A stretch of 64,000 bases of DNA from an uncultured Trichococcus sp. (GTDB lineage Bacteria; Bacillota; Bacilli; Lactobacillales; Aerococcaceae): NCBI RefSeq assembly GCF_963663645.1, contig NZ_OY760499.1, positions 62,001 through 126,000 of the forward strand, given 5' to 3'. Below are positions 43,578 to 52,610 of this stretch, in pieces. The stretch's first letter is position 1. Each line of letters opens with the position of its first letter. The notes beneath the pieces are model-generated. The model had not been told where the DNA came from, searched no databases, and was given only the letters and a program-made list of their open reading frames with translations. The translations under genes and the position numbers were made by a program.

Positions 43578-44606
43578 ATGATGATGAATAATGGGATGAA
43601 AAACATGTTGCGAATGAGTTCGGTATTGGCGATCGGGTTATTGGCTGCTTGCGGTAATACCGCTTCGGAAAGCGACTCTTCAGCTGCGACGACGGAAAGC
43701 GAACAGGAGCAGTTTTATATCGGTATCCTGCAGCTGACGACGCATCCGGCCTTGGATCAGATCACGGAAGGCATCCTGGATGAGTTGGCGGCGGCCGGCT
43801 ATGTCGACGGCGAGAATGCCACCATCGATTTCCAGAATGCGCAGGGGGATCAGGCTAACATGAAATCGATCGCCGAAAGCTTCGTCAGCCATGATGCGGA
43901 CATCATGATCGGCGTCGCGACGCCAGCCGCTCAAGCGTTGAAGAATGCTTCCGATGAGATTCCGGTGATCCTTGGCGCGGTCCAGGACCCGGTCGGCGCC
44001 GGTTTGGTCGAATCCTTGGAAGTTCCCGGCAGCAATGCAACGGGGTTGTCGAACCGGACACCATCAAACGAGCAGATGGCTTTGATCAAGCAATTCCTGC
44101 CGGATGCCACAACGATCGGCGTCATGTACACGACTGCCGAAGACAATGCGATCATCTCAGGCCAACGCGCTGAGCAAGCGGCAGCGGATCTCGGATTTGA
44201 AGTTGTGACGAAAACGATCACCACCACGAACGATATCGCGCAAGCCGCTGAAAGTCTTGCCAAAGAGGTGGACGCGATCTATGTGCCGAATGACAATGTC
44301 ATCGCGAGCGGAATGGCGACTTTGGTGGATGCAGCCGATGCGTTCGGTATCCCGGTTTTCCCGGCTGCCGACACGATGGTGAAGGACGGCGGCGTTGCAA
44401 CCTTCGCGCCAAGCCAATACGGCATGGGCACCCAGATCGGTCAAATCGCGATCGACATCCTGAAGGGCGCAGATCCGGCGACTTATCCGGTCCAACTGGT
44501 GAAAGAGAATTCCGTCTACATCAACCAAGCCAAAGTGGACGAACTGGGCTTGACGATTCCGGAAGAAGTCAAAGCCGATGCGGTGTTTGTGGAATTGGCT
44601 GAATAA
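43578..44606 (+). CDS. TrpX-like ABC transporter substrate-binding lipoprotein
   Basis: The 342-residue lipoprotein has lipobox LLAAC near residue 20. It belongs to the PF04392 binding proteins; the segments IGILQLTTHPALDQI, IGVATPAAQALKNA, IPVILGAVQDPVGAGLV and VDAIYVPNDNVIAS closely follow streptococcal TrpX, the binding protein for tryptophan uptake. Usually trpY (permease) and trpZ (ATPase) follow, but here the gene stands alone with its own terminator. The triple ATG start after GGAGG is set at 43578. The leader's Trp codon supports a tryptophan ligand. Confidence 0.8.
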   Translation: MMMNNGMKNMLRMSSVLAIGLLAACGNTASESDSSAATTESEQEQFYIGILQLTTHPALDQITEGILDELAAAGYVDGENATIDFQNAQGDQANMKSIAESFVSHDADIMIGVATPAAQALKNASDEIPVILGAVQDPVGAGLVESLEVPGSNATGLSNRTPSNEQMALIKQFLPDATTIGVMYTTAEDNAIISGQRAEQAAADLGFEVVTKTITTTNDIAQAAESLAKEVDAIYVPNDNVIASGMATLVDAADAFGIPVFPAADTMVKDGGVATFAPSQYGMGTQIGQIAIDILKGADPATYPVQLVKENSVYINQAKVDELGLTIPEEVKADAVFVELAE

Positions 44607-44619
44607 TAATTGTTTAGGG

Positions 44620-44657
44620 GAGAGGCTTATCCGATTGCGGATGGGCCTCTTTTTTTG
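44620..44657 (+). terminator. trpX terminator
   Basis: GAGAGGC pairs with GCCTCT with an inner CCG/CGG stem, then seven Ts. Confidence 0.8.
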
Positions 44658-44716
44658 GCGTGGCGCTAGTTAGGCGGTCGCTGAGCTTACCGGATGCGGA
44701 ACAAGAACAAGGCGGA

Positions 44717-44870
44717 TATGTCGGTTGAACAGATTATGTGTTGCTGCGAACAGCCGGCACATATCGAATGTGTTGACTGAACGTATCTAGCGTTGTCGCG
44801 AACAGCCGACGCAGCGATGACCTGTCATTTGTTCGTCCGCAAATCCAAAACAACAGCCGACAGCAATCCC
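44717..44870. repeat. Tandem GCGAACAGCCG repeats (52/51-bp spacing)
   Basis: The core GCGAACAGCCG occurs at 44746 and 44798 and, as AACAACAGCCG, at 44849. Flanks also align. The outer arms change together: the first copy has TGTG with CACA, the second GCGT with ACGC, so pairing is kept. It lies between convergent trpX and fni. Confidence 0.7.
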
Positions 44871-44902
44871 GCCTTCATATGAACCCAAGCAGCAACACCC
44901 GC

Positions 44903-44953
44903 AAAAAAGCGCGCCAACGACCGGTAGAATGATACCGGCCGCTGGCGCGCTTC
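44903..44953 (-). terminator. Terminator of the mevalonate operon
   Basis: AAGCGCGCCA pairs with TGGCGCGCTT, with an inner CCGGT/ACCGG stem. The T-run for the minus strand is the A-run at 44903-44908. Confidence 0.85.
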
Positions 44954-44965
44954 TTATATTTTAAA

Positions 44966-46033
44966 TTACTGCTTCACAGAACGATTGGCGTACTGACGGC
45001 AGTCGATCCCGCGCATGTCGCACCAGTCGAGGATGTCCCGTTGGAAGATGAGATCCGTCCGGGTCAAGTCGGCAACCGACGTTTTGCCCAGAATGGCCAT
45101 CACTGTCGTGATCTGTTGCTTCCAGGCTTCGATCGTTTCGGCAGTCTTCTCTGGACCATCGCTCAGGACCATATGCAGGAACTGGCCGGAAAGTCCGGCT
45201 GCTTTTGCACCCAAGCTCAGCGCCTTGACGATGTCCAACGGTGTTTTGATGCCGCCGGATGCGAGGAATTCCGCCTTTCCGCGGTGAACATCAGCCTCCA
45301 ACAGCGAAATCAAAGTCGATTGGCCCCAGTTTTCCAGCTCGTCATAGGCGATTGCCGTCCGCCTTGCGTTTTCGATCGCTGCAAAGTTCGTGCCCCCTTT
45401 GCCGGAGACATCAATGGTATGGACACCAACGTCAATCAGCTGTCCGATCGTTTCCCGGCTCATACCGAAACCGACTTCCTTCACGATGACAGGGACGCCG
45501 ACATGCGCAGTGATTTCCTCGATCTGGCGCAGCCACATCGTGAAATCGCGGTCGCCTTCGGGCATGATCATTTCCTGGGGCGCGTTGATGTGGATCTGCA
45601 GAGCATCGGCCTCGAGAATGTCCACGGCGCGCTTGGCATTCTCGAGCGAATGGTGCGCTCCGATATTGGCGAATATCCTTCCGTTCGGGTTCACCTTGCG
45701 GATAATGGAAAAGCTGTCGCTCACGCTGGGATCCTTCAAGGCAGCGCTGACGGAGCCGGATGCCATCGCCAAGCCGGTCATTTTTGCCACTGTCGCCAGA
45801 TCGGCATTGATCTGTTTGGTCCGCTCACTGCCGCCGGTCATGCCGTTGATGTAGAAGGGCGCTGCCAGTTTCATCCCGGCCAGCTCCGTCTGCAGCGAAA
45901 TATCCGCCACTTTCAGATTGGGCAAAGAATGATGGACGAAGCGCATCTTCCCGAAATCGGACAGATCGGCTGGCTGATACTGTTTTTCGGCCAGTTCGAC
46001 GTGCTGGTCCTTTCTGTTTGAATCAAGCGTCAT
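44966..46033 (-). CDS. fni: Isopentenyl-diphosphate delta-isomerase, type 2
   Basis: The 355-residue FMN enzyme interconverts IPP and DMAPP, the last step of this pathway segment. Markers: RKDQHVELA near the N-terminus, FYINGMTGGSERT, MASGSVSAALKD, INAPQEMIMPEGDR, VKEVGFGMS, DVSGKGGTNFAAIE and SGGIKTPLDIVKALSLGAKAAGLSG. Start at 46033 with AAAGGAG; it overlaps mvaK2 by 11 bp. Last gene of mvaK1-mvaD-mvaK2-fni. Confidence 0.95.
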   Translation of the reverse strand: MTLDSNRKDQHVELAEKQYQPADLSDFGKMRFVHHSLPNLKVADISLQTELAGMKLAAPFYINGMTGGSERTKQINADLATVAKMTGLAMASGSVSAALKDPSVSDSFSIIRKVNPNGRIFANIGAHHSLENAKRAVDILEADALQIHINAPQEMIMPEGDRDFTMWLRQIEEITAHVGVPVIVKEVGFGMSRETIGQLIDVGVHTIDVSGKGGTNFAAIENARRTAIAYDELENWGQSTLISLLEADVHRGKAEFLASGGIKTPLDIVKALSLGAKAAGLSGQFLHMVLSDGPEKTAETIEAWKQQITTVMAILGKTSVADLTRTDLIFQRDILDWCDMRGIDCRQYANRSVKQ

Positions 46034-47150
46034 TTGGAAGCTCCTTTCGATTCCATTCGATGGGTGCCGCGGTGCGTATGTACTTGAAGACATGCAGCGG
46101 CAAGTTCATGATCCCGACTTTTTCCCATTCTGAAATCAAGGGGATGATGCCCGATTGCCTGTCGATGATGACGATGCCGCAGTCTCCTCCGCCGGCACCG
46201 GATGATTTTGCCGCACCCAGATTTTTCTCGGCCAAATCGCATAATTGCGTCAACGGGGGTGTCTCGATGACGACGCCGGTATGCGCGGTCAATTGCTGCA
46301 GCAGCAAGCGGTTCTCCCGGATGCCTGCCTGAATCGCCTGCAGATCGTTACGTTCGAAAGCTGCGATCATAGCGTTTACGCATTTTTTGCTGGCTTCCAG
46401 GAATGTCTTGTAAAAATCGTCGATGCCTCCGCGGACATCATTGACGCGATCGACGAGATGGGTGGTCGAAGCCGGCGAGCCGGTCCAGCCGATCACCAAC
46501 CGCAGATTGGCTGGTGGTGTCAATGGCCGGATCATCAATTGCGGCCATGCTGTCTTTAACAACTCGGTGAGCGTCAGCTCGTTTGCCTTCTGCATTACCC
46601 ATTCCCTGTCGAAACAGGCATAGGCGATCCAGCCGCCGTAGGTGCTCGCGGCGATGTCGCCGAAGGAACCGTTGCTTTTGACGGACAGATGCGCCAAAGC
46701 GGCCAATTTGTAGACCAATTCGAATTCCGGATCGATCGCATAAAATTTCAGCAACGCTTTGATGGTCGCGACCGTCACCGCACCGCTCGATCCCAGTCCG
46801 TATTTTTTACCGCTGGCGTTGTCCAACTCGCTCTTCACGGACAGATGGAAATAGGATAACGGAATCCCGGACTCTTTGATGTAGCGTTCCGTCACCTTGA
46901 CCGCCTCGGTGATGTAGAGGAAAGGATTTTCGCGCTGGTCGATGACCAACTGATCCTCTTCGCGGGTCCAAGGAATCGGCAAACCGCCATACTGCGCCGA
47001 TCGAATCGTCCCGGTCGTATCGGCTTCCTCCAAAGATACGGTGATGAACTGATCCAAAGCGACCAAAATCGATGGGTGGCCAGGCGTCACTACCGCGTAT
47101 TCTCCGGCGATGAACAATTTGCCCGGAGCACTTGCTTCTGTTACAGTCAT
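46023..47150 (-). CDS. mvaK2: Phosphomevalonate kinase
   Basis: The 375-residue GHMP kinase begins with VTEASAPGKLFIAGEYAVV, has the ATP-binding KKYGLGSSGAVTVATIKALL and the C-terminal SSGAGGGDCGIVI loop. It converts mevalonate-5-phosphate to the diphosphate. ATG at 47150 follows GAGAGGG; an upstream in-frame TTG at 47186 is less likely. Confidence 0.95.
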   Translation of the reverse strand: MTVTEASAPGKLFIAGEYAVVTPGHPSILVALDQFITVSLEEADTTGTIRSAQYGGLPIPWTREEDQLVIDQRENPFLYITEAVKVTERYIKESGIPLSYFHLSVKSELDNASGKKYGLGSSGAVTVATIKALLKFYAIDPEFELVYKLAALAHLSVKSNGSFGDIAASTYGGWIAYACFDREWVMQKANELTLTELLKTAWPQLMIRPLTPPANLRLVIGWTGSPASTTHLVDRVNDVRGGIDDFYKTFLEASKKCVNAMIAAFERNDLQAIQAGIRENRLLLQQLTAHTGVVIETPPLTQLCDLAEKNLGAAKSSGAGGGDCGIVIIDRQSGIIPLISEWEKVGIMNLPLHVFKYIRTAAPIEWNRKELPNDA

Positions 47151-47173
47151 GAATTCAACCCTCTCTGTTCCTG

Positions 47174-48181
47174 TTAGTCGTTCCAATTGTAGACAGCGCG
47201 TTCGGCTGCAGTCAATTCCCGGATGCCTTTGCCGGGCTTGGTGATGATCAATTTATCCTCTGTGAAATGTTCCAACAACGCTTCTTTTATCGTTTCGGCT
47301 TGCGAAAGGCGGCACAGCACCTTCACATTCGGACCGGCATCCATCGTGACATAACAGGGAATGCCTTGTTTGCGCAAAGCCTGTGCGGTCTTGATGGCGA
47401 CGATGCTGTCCGGTTCCCAATAGGAAAAAGGCGGTTCCGCCCCCAACATCGTCCCGTGCATCTTCATGCCGTTCGCTTCGGTGATTTCGCCCAAACGGAT
47501 GAAATCCTTCGCGGTGATGGCTGCTTTGATGTCCTGGATATCTTTTTTCGCTGATTCCACCCAAGCTGGATAGAAGGGCGAAGTCTCGACCGTTCGTTTC
47601 ATGCCGATGCGGCTGGAGACTTCCTTGGCTTGCTGGTTGACGGCCACGATGACCATGCCGATATCCCAGCCGGCATCGTCGACCGGTACTGCGAAGGAAT
47701 CGTCTGAACAAGTCCCCATATCCCACTCCACAAAACCGCCGTAGATGCTGCGCGTTGCACTGCCGCTGCCGCGTCTTGCGAAAGTCGAGAGGCGCTGGGG
47801 ATCCAAATCAAGGCCCAAAGCCAAGTTGGCAGCTCCTGCCAAAGCGGCGAAGGCGGAGGCGGAGGATGCCAAGCCGGCTGCAGTAGGGACATGGTTGATG
47901 CTTTCGACGTGTGCCCGCATGGCTGTCTTTTTTTCTTCACGGAACAGATCAAGGAATTTGGAGATTTTTTGCGTCTCTTTTTCGCCTTGCTTCTCGCCGT
48001 TCAGCCAGAAGGAATCCTGCTGGAAGGCTTCATCGAAGACGACCATCGTATCCGTGTAGAGTTTGTCCAAGGTCATGGAAAGGCTGCTGTTCATAGGCAG
48101 AAAGTAGGTTTCGTCCCGCTTCCCCCAATATTTGATCAGCGCGATGTTGGTATGCGCACGGACATAAGCTTTATTAGGCAT
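47174..48181 (-). CDS. mvaD: Diphosphomevalonate decarboxylase
   Basis: The 335-residue GHMP-fold enzyme makes IPP. N-terminal AHTNIALIKYWGKRDE, phosphate loop PTAAGLASSASAFAALAGA, RRGSGSATRSIYGGFVEW and MDAGPNVKVLC are the family's conserved blocks. It overlaps the mvaK1 end by 8 bp. Confidence 0.95.
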   Translation of the reverse strand: MPNKAYVRAHTNIALIKYWGKRDETYFLPMNSSLSMTLDKLYTDTMVVFDEAFQQDSFWLNGEKQGEKETQKISKFLDLFREEKKTAMRAHVESINHVPTAAGLASSASAFAALAGAANLALGLDLDPQRLSTFARRGSGSATRSIYGGFVEWDMGTCSDDSFAVPVDDAGWDIGMVIVAVNQQAKEVSSRIGMKRTVETSPFYPAWVESAKKDIQDIKAAITAKDFIRLGEITEANGMKMHGTMLGAEPPFSYWEPDSIVAIKTAQALRKQGIPCYVTMDAGPNVKVLCRLSQAETIKEALLEHFTEDKLIITKPGKGIRELTAAERAVYNWND

Positions 48182-49127
48182 TTTCAGTTCCTCCCATTAG
48201 GTAGATCCAAGTCCGGATTGCACCGGCCTGGCGTATAGCTGCTTCTATTCTTTCCGCTTCAGAGCGGGTATCGGCCAAAGCGATCATGCAACCGCCGCGT
48301 CCGCCGCCCGTCAATTTGGCGCCCAATGCTCCTGCAGACCGGGCTTCTGAAACGAGCCTGTCCAGGTCAGGGCTGGATACTTCCAGAAAAGACAACACTT
48401 CATGGGCCTGGTTCATCAATTGCCCCAATTGTGGCGGGTCATTCGCTTCGATTGCGGATTTTGCTGATTGGGCAAAACTGCCCAAACGGGTGATGGCATC
48501 CCGGTACGGTTGCGGATTTTCCCCATTCAGTTTCGCAGCGATGCTGGCTACAGCTTCCTTGGTTTGCCCGGTCACGCCGGTATCTCCGACAATCATGTAG
48601 GCCTTCAGGTTGAGCGGGAAAGCTTCGAAAGGCTGGCCTTTGATGTAGAAGAGCGGATCGTCACCGCTTGCCGTGGCTGCGTCCAGTCCGCTGGGGTTGC
48701 CGTGTGCGACCATTTCGGATATGTTGACGAGCCGGAGCAAGGTGTCTTGGTCCAACGGTTTGCCGAAATAGGCGAAAAGGGCACGGGTCAAAGCCACTGA
48801 AACGGCAGCGCTGGAACCCATGCCTCTTTCCGCAGGGATGGTGCTCGCGAGCGAAATCGCCAGGTTATCGCTTGAAACCTGCAGTTCGGCCAAAGCCGAT
48901 TGGATGGCGGTCCGCATGCTTTCCAGGATTTCCGGCATTTCTGCAGCGATGCCGTTATAATAGGAGCAATCAATGGTCAAGGGACCGTCCGCTTCGCATA
49001 CGGTTGCGGTCATTTCGACTGCCGGGAAGGGCAGTGCGATGGATGGCTCCCCGTGGACGACGGCATGTTCACCCATCAGGATGATTTTGCCGTGCGACTT
49101 GCCGGTTGAGCAACGTGTTTTTATCAT
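48174..49127 (-). CDS. mvaK1: Mevalonate kinase
   Basis: The 317-residue GHMP kinase has KSHGKIILMGEHAVVHGEPS, PAERGMGSSAAVSVALTRALF, the HGNPSGLDAATASGDDPL catalytic region and KLTGGGRGGCMIAL. It phosphorylates mevalonate and is the first gene of the operon. Confidence 0.95.
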   Translation of the reverse strand: MIKTRCSTGKSHGKIILMGEHAVVHGEPSIALPFPAVEMTATVCEADGPLTIDCSYYNGIAAEMPEILESMRTAIQSALAELQVSSDNLAISLASTIPAERGMGSSAAVSVALTRALFAYFGKPLDQDTLLRLVNISEMVAHGNPSGLDAATASGDDPLFYIKGQPFEAFPLNLKAYMIVGDTGVTGQTKEAVASIAAKLNGENPQPYRDAITRLGSFAQSAKSAIEANDPPQLGQLMNQAHEVLSFLEVSSPDLDRLVSEARSAGALGAKLTGGGRGGCMIALADTRSEAERIEAAIRQAGAIRTWIYLMGGTENA

Positions 49128-49521
49128 ATAGGATCGTCCTTTACTGGTTCTGAATCAAGCGGAAAAGTCGTACTTACGTTGATTCTTGCGCGTCTTCTAT
49201 TATGCTTGCTGTACATGGATATTGCAAATCGGCATGACCTATTTAAAGCTTTCCGATTTGCGAAGTTGCCGCTTATGAAATTCCGACAAATTCGGCACAT
49301 ATTTTTTGCTATTTTCTTTCATCATTTTCATTGTATCGGAGCAAAAATGCAAAGTAAATCAAATCTTTGGGATTTTACGGAAACTTAAAAAGCTTTACCG
49401 ACGCAGAAAACAAAGATTAGGTTTCAATTAAAATTAAATGTTCGTATTTGATGGGGGTTAAATTTTCAGGAAAGTATGATACAATTACCAAAAGTTTGAT
49501 TATTTCCAGAAGGGAAAAGCT
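49128..49521. other. Divergent intergenic region between mvaK1 and coaA
   Basis: It holds promoters for both sides; a TATGATACAAT -10 region for coaA is at ~49475. A 9-bp inverted repeat GCAAATCGG/CCGATTTGC (49224-49232 and 49253-49261) is closer to mvaK1 and could be an operator. No tandem hairpins and no gene are seen. Confidence 0.4.
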
Positions 49522-50445
49522 ATGATAGAAGATAGAAATTACTACGAAATCCATCGTGAAGAATGGCAAACTTTTCATCAAGATTCCATCCCGACCATCA
49601 CGGAAGAGGAACTGAAGGAATTGACATCATTGAATGATAGGCTTTCATTGGAAGATGTTAAGGATGTCTATGTGCCATTGGTGCATATGTTCGATATTTA
49701 CTTGCAGCAGTACCGGAATCTTCAACGGGATAAAAGCAGATTTCTTGGCAGATCCTATGAACCGTCTCCGCTCATCATCGGCGTAACGGGTAGCGTTGCA
49801 GTCGGGAAAAGTACGACAGCGCGTGTCCTGCAGAATCTTTTGAAACGGGCCTATCCCACAAAAGCAGTCGAATTGATGACGACGGATGGCTTCCTGTATC
49901 CGAACCGGATATTGAGGGAACGCAACATCATGGACCGTAAAGGATTCCCGGAAAGTTATGATATGGAAAATTTGGTGCAATTCCTGTTGGATGTGAAGAC
50001 AGGCAAGCCGAATGTCCGGTTTCCGGTCTATTCCCACCGCATCTATGATATCGTCCCTGGCGATTATGAGGAAGTGAATCATCCGGATATCCTGATTGTG
50101 GAAGGGATCAATGTGCTGCAGTTGCCGAGCAATCAGCAGATTTACGTCAGCGACTTCTTTGACTTTTCCATCTACGTGGATGCCGAGGAAGAGATGATCG
50201 AAAAATGGTACATCGAACGTTTCGAAATGCTGATGGACCTGGCGATCGATCAACCGGATAATTATTATTACAACTATGCAATCGGCAAACGCGAAGACGC
50301 CATCGAGATGGCCAGAGGCGTCTGGAAAAGGGTCAACCTCAAGAACCTTCGGGAGTATATCTATCCCACGATCACACGGGCAAATTTAGTGATTCACAAA
50401 ACGACCAATCACTTTATTGATGAATTGTACATAAAAAAATATTAA
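49522..50445 (+). CDS. coaA: Pantothenate kinase, type I
   Basis: The 307-residue P-loop kinase carries out the first step of CoA synthesis. P-loop GVTGSVAVGKSTTARVL (~residue 90), TTDGFLYPNRILRERNIMDRKGFPESYD, PVYSHRIYDIVPG and VEGINVLQ are all typical. An AGAAGGG site precedes ATG. guaA follows 21 bp later. Confidence 0.96.
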   Translation: MIEDRNYYEIHREEWQTFHQDSIPTITEEELKELTSLNDRLSLEDVKDVYVPLVHMFDIYLQQYRNLQRDKSRFLGRSYEPSPLIIGVTGSVAVGKSTTARVLQNLLKRAYPTKAVELMTTDGFLYPNRILRERNIMDRKGFPESYDMENLVQFLLDVKTGKPNVRFPVYSHRIYDIVPGDYEEVNHPDILIVEGINVLQLPSNQQIYVSDFFDFSIYVDAEEEMIEKWYIERFEMLMDLAIDQPDNYYYNYAIGKREDAIEMARGVWKRVNLKNLREYIYPTITRANLVIHKTTNHFIDELYIKKY

Positions 50446-50466
50446 GGGAATTGGAGAGATTATTAG

Positions 50467-52020
50467 ATGATAGAGCAATTTACCGAGTTGGAAAAAATCG
50501 TCGTACTGGATTTCGGCAGTCAATATAACCAATTGATTACACGACGCATCCGCGAATTCGGCGTATTCTCAGAGTTGGTTTCACACCGCACAACTGCTGA
50601 GGATATCAAAGCGATGGGGAACGTCAAGGGGGTCATTTTCTCCGGCGGCCCGAACAGCGTCTATGAAGAAGATGCTTTCAAAGTAGATCCGGCCATTTTC
50701 GCCATGGGCATCCCCGTATTGGGAATTTGTTACGGCATGCAATTGATGACCGATCATTTCGGCGGAAAAGTCATTCCTGCTGAAGAAAGAGAATACGGAC
50801 GTTCCGACATCCAAATTCTTGATTTGGATACGCCAATGTTCAAAGGCCTTTCCGACATCGAAACTGTTTGGATGAGCCATGGTGATAAAATCACTGACAT
50901 CCCTGCCGGCTTCAAAGTGACTGCCACAAACGACAACTGTCCTGTCGCAGCCTTCGCCAATACAGCAGAAAAATTCTACGGCGTCCAGTTCCATCCGGAA
51001 GTACAGCACTCTGTACACGGAAACGAAATGCTGAAGAACTTCGCCTTCGAAGTCTGCGGTTGCTCAGGTAACTGGTCGATCGCCAACTTCATCGAAATCG
51101 AAACTAAAAAAATCAGAGAAACTGTCGGCGACAAAAAAGTCTTGTTGGGACTTTCCGGCGGGGTTGATTCAAGCGTAGTCGGCGTATTGCTGCACAAAGC
51201 GATCGGCTCGCAATTGACTTGTATCTTTGTTGACCACGGCCTGTTGCGCAAAGGCGAAGGCGATCAAGTCATGGAAAGCCTGGTAGGCAAATTCGGCTTG
51301 AACATCATCCGCGTTGATGCGAAAAAACGTTTCATGGACAAACTGGCAGGCGTCAGCGATCCGGAACAAAAACGTAAAATCATCGGCAACGAATTCGTTT
51401 ACGTATTTGACGATGAAGCTACGAAATTGCAAGGCATCGACTTCTTGGCCCAAGGAACGCTTTACACCGACGTGATCGAAAGTGGAACCGAGACTGCCCA
51501 AACAATCAAGTCCCACCACAACGTAGGCGGACTGCCTGAAGATATGCAATTCAAATTGATCGAGCCATTGAACACCTTGTTCAAAGATGAAGTCCGCGAA
51601 TTGGGGACACAACTTGGCATGCCTGACAGCATCGTTTGGCGCCAGCCATTCCCAGGCCCTGGTTTGGGTATCCGCGTCATCGGCGAAATTACCGAAGAGA
51701 AATTGGAGATCGTCCGCGATTCAGACTACATCCTCCGCGAAGAAATCGCGAATGCCGGTTTGGAACGCGACGTATGGCAATACTTCACCGTCCTTCCAGG
51801 ATTCCGCAGCGTAGGCGTAATGGGCGATGGCCGTACGTATGACTACACAATCGGTATCCGCGCCGTGACATCCATCGATGGCATGACGTCCGACTGGGCA
51901 CGCATCCCTTACGAAGTGTTGGACAAGATTTCCCGTCGCATCGTAAATGAAGTAAAGCATGTCAACCGCATAGTGTACGACATTACGAGTAAGCCACCAT
52001 CGACCATCGAGTGGGAATAA
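50467..52020 (+). CDS. guaA: GMP synthase (glutamine-hydrolysing)
   Basis: The 517-residue enzyme converts XMP to GMP. The N-terminal amidotransferase has the Cys in GICYGMQLM and GVQFHPEV; the synthetase has the PP-loop [14 protein letters not shown] and C-terminal [15 protein letters not shown] and [14 protein letters not shown] precedes ATG. Codons favour AA- and TC-type endings, as in highly expressed genes. Confidence 0.97.
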   Translation: MIEQFTELEKIVVLDFGSQYNQLITRRIREFGVFSELVSHRTTAEDIKAMGNVKGVIFSGGPNSVYEEDAFKVDPAIFAMGIPVLGICYGMQLMTDHFGGKVIPAEEREYGRSDIQILDLDTPMFKGLSDIETVWMSHGDKITDIPAGFKVTATNDNCPVAAFANTAEKFYGVQFHPEVQHSVHGNEMLKNFAFEVCGCSGNWSIANFIEIETKKIRETVGDKKVLLGLSGGVDSSVVGVLLHKAIGSQLTCIFVDHGLLRKGEGDQVMESLVGKFGLNIIRVDAKKRFMDKLAGVSDPEQKRKIIGNEFVYVFDDEATKLQGIDFLAQGTLYTDVIESGTETAQTIKSHHNVGGLPEDMQFKLIEPLNTLFKDEVRELGTQLGMPDSIVWRQPFPGPGLGIRVIGEITEEKLEIVRDSDYILREEIANAGLERDVWQYFTVLPGFRSVGVMGDGRTYDYTIGIRAVTSIDGMTSDWARIPYEVLDKISRRIVNEVKHVNRIVYDITSKPPSTIEWE

Positions 52021-52037
52021 GCCAATAATTAAATTTT

Positions 52038-52083
52038 AAGCCATTTTGGATCAGCTTTTCAGGCTGATCCAAAATGGCTTTTG
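52038..52083 (+). terminator. guaA terminator
   Basis: AAGCCATTTTGGATCAGC pairs with its complement; a T-run follows. Confidence 0.9.
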
Positions 52084-52086
52084 TTG

Positions 52087-52238
52087 TAGCTGATGCTAAA
52101 AATTGGGGCGAAAATCCAGGTTGTATACAACGCAGTGCCCAATAATTTGGGTGGAGACGCTGCACAAATACTAAAAAGAGGGTACGAACTAAATTTAACA
52201 GAGAGGGTGTCTCGAAATGAGACATCCTCTCTGTTTTT
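52087..52238 (+). ncRNA. Possible small RNA ending at an orphan terminator
   Basis: A second strong terminator (AGAGAGGGTGTCTC with GAGACATCCTCTCT, 52199-52238) lies 115 bp after the guaA terminator with no gene between. The stretch before it can fold (GCAG...CCCAA-TAATT-TGGG...CTGC, ~52131-52165). A clear promoter is not visible. A simple second terminator is the alternative. Confidence 0.35.
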
Positions 52239-52258
52239 GTTTGCGGTTTGAATGCGGA

Positions 52259-52390
52259 ATTCCCCGCGAAAACGGATTTGATGGGGAATCTCGTATAGTT
52301 CGCGGCCGTTTTTCCCCGCTAAGGTAGTTTTTGCGGGTTTTCTGACTTTGGTTTGGACTGATTTTCCCCGCAAAAATGCTCTTGGCGGGT
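52259..52390. repeat. Tandem TCCCCGC hairpins (exact 52-bp spacing)
   Basis: TCCCCGC starts at 52261, 52313 and 52365; right arms GCGGG lie at 52333 and 52385. The first copy pairs as ATTCCCC with GGGGAAT instead. Spacing is 52 bp in both intervals. It is between two genes of the same direction, after terminators and before the Mn transporter promoter. Confidence 0.75.
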
Positions 52391-52508
52391 TATCTCTGAG
52401 CATATGTTCAATTTCCAACGAAAGTGGCCTATCCTGATTTGAAAAAGCATACGAAAAATACAAAACACTTGCTCGGTTTCATTTAATAAGCTAAACTTAA
52501 ACGAAAAG

Positions 52509-52522
52509 TTAGGTGAACCTAA
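52509..52522 (+). promoter_or_regulatory. DtxR/MntR-family operator
   Basis: TTAGGTGAACCTAA is an almost perfect palindrome resembling binding sites of Mn-sensing DtxR-family repressors (ScaR, SloR, MntR). It is ~90 bp upstream of the manganese ABC operon, near a TATAAA/TAAAAT -10 at 52543-52550. Confidence 0.7.
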
Positions 52523-52610
52523 TAATTTGTTTAATCGCTCCTTATAAAATTGGGCGTTCAACATAAATTTACGAGCCGGCAAATAAAAAATGAGAAAGGA
52601 ACAATACATA

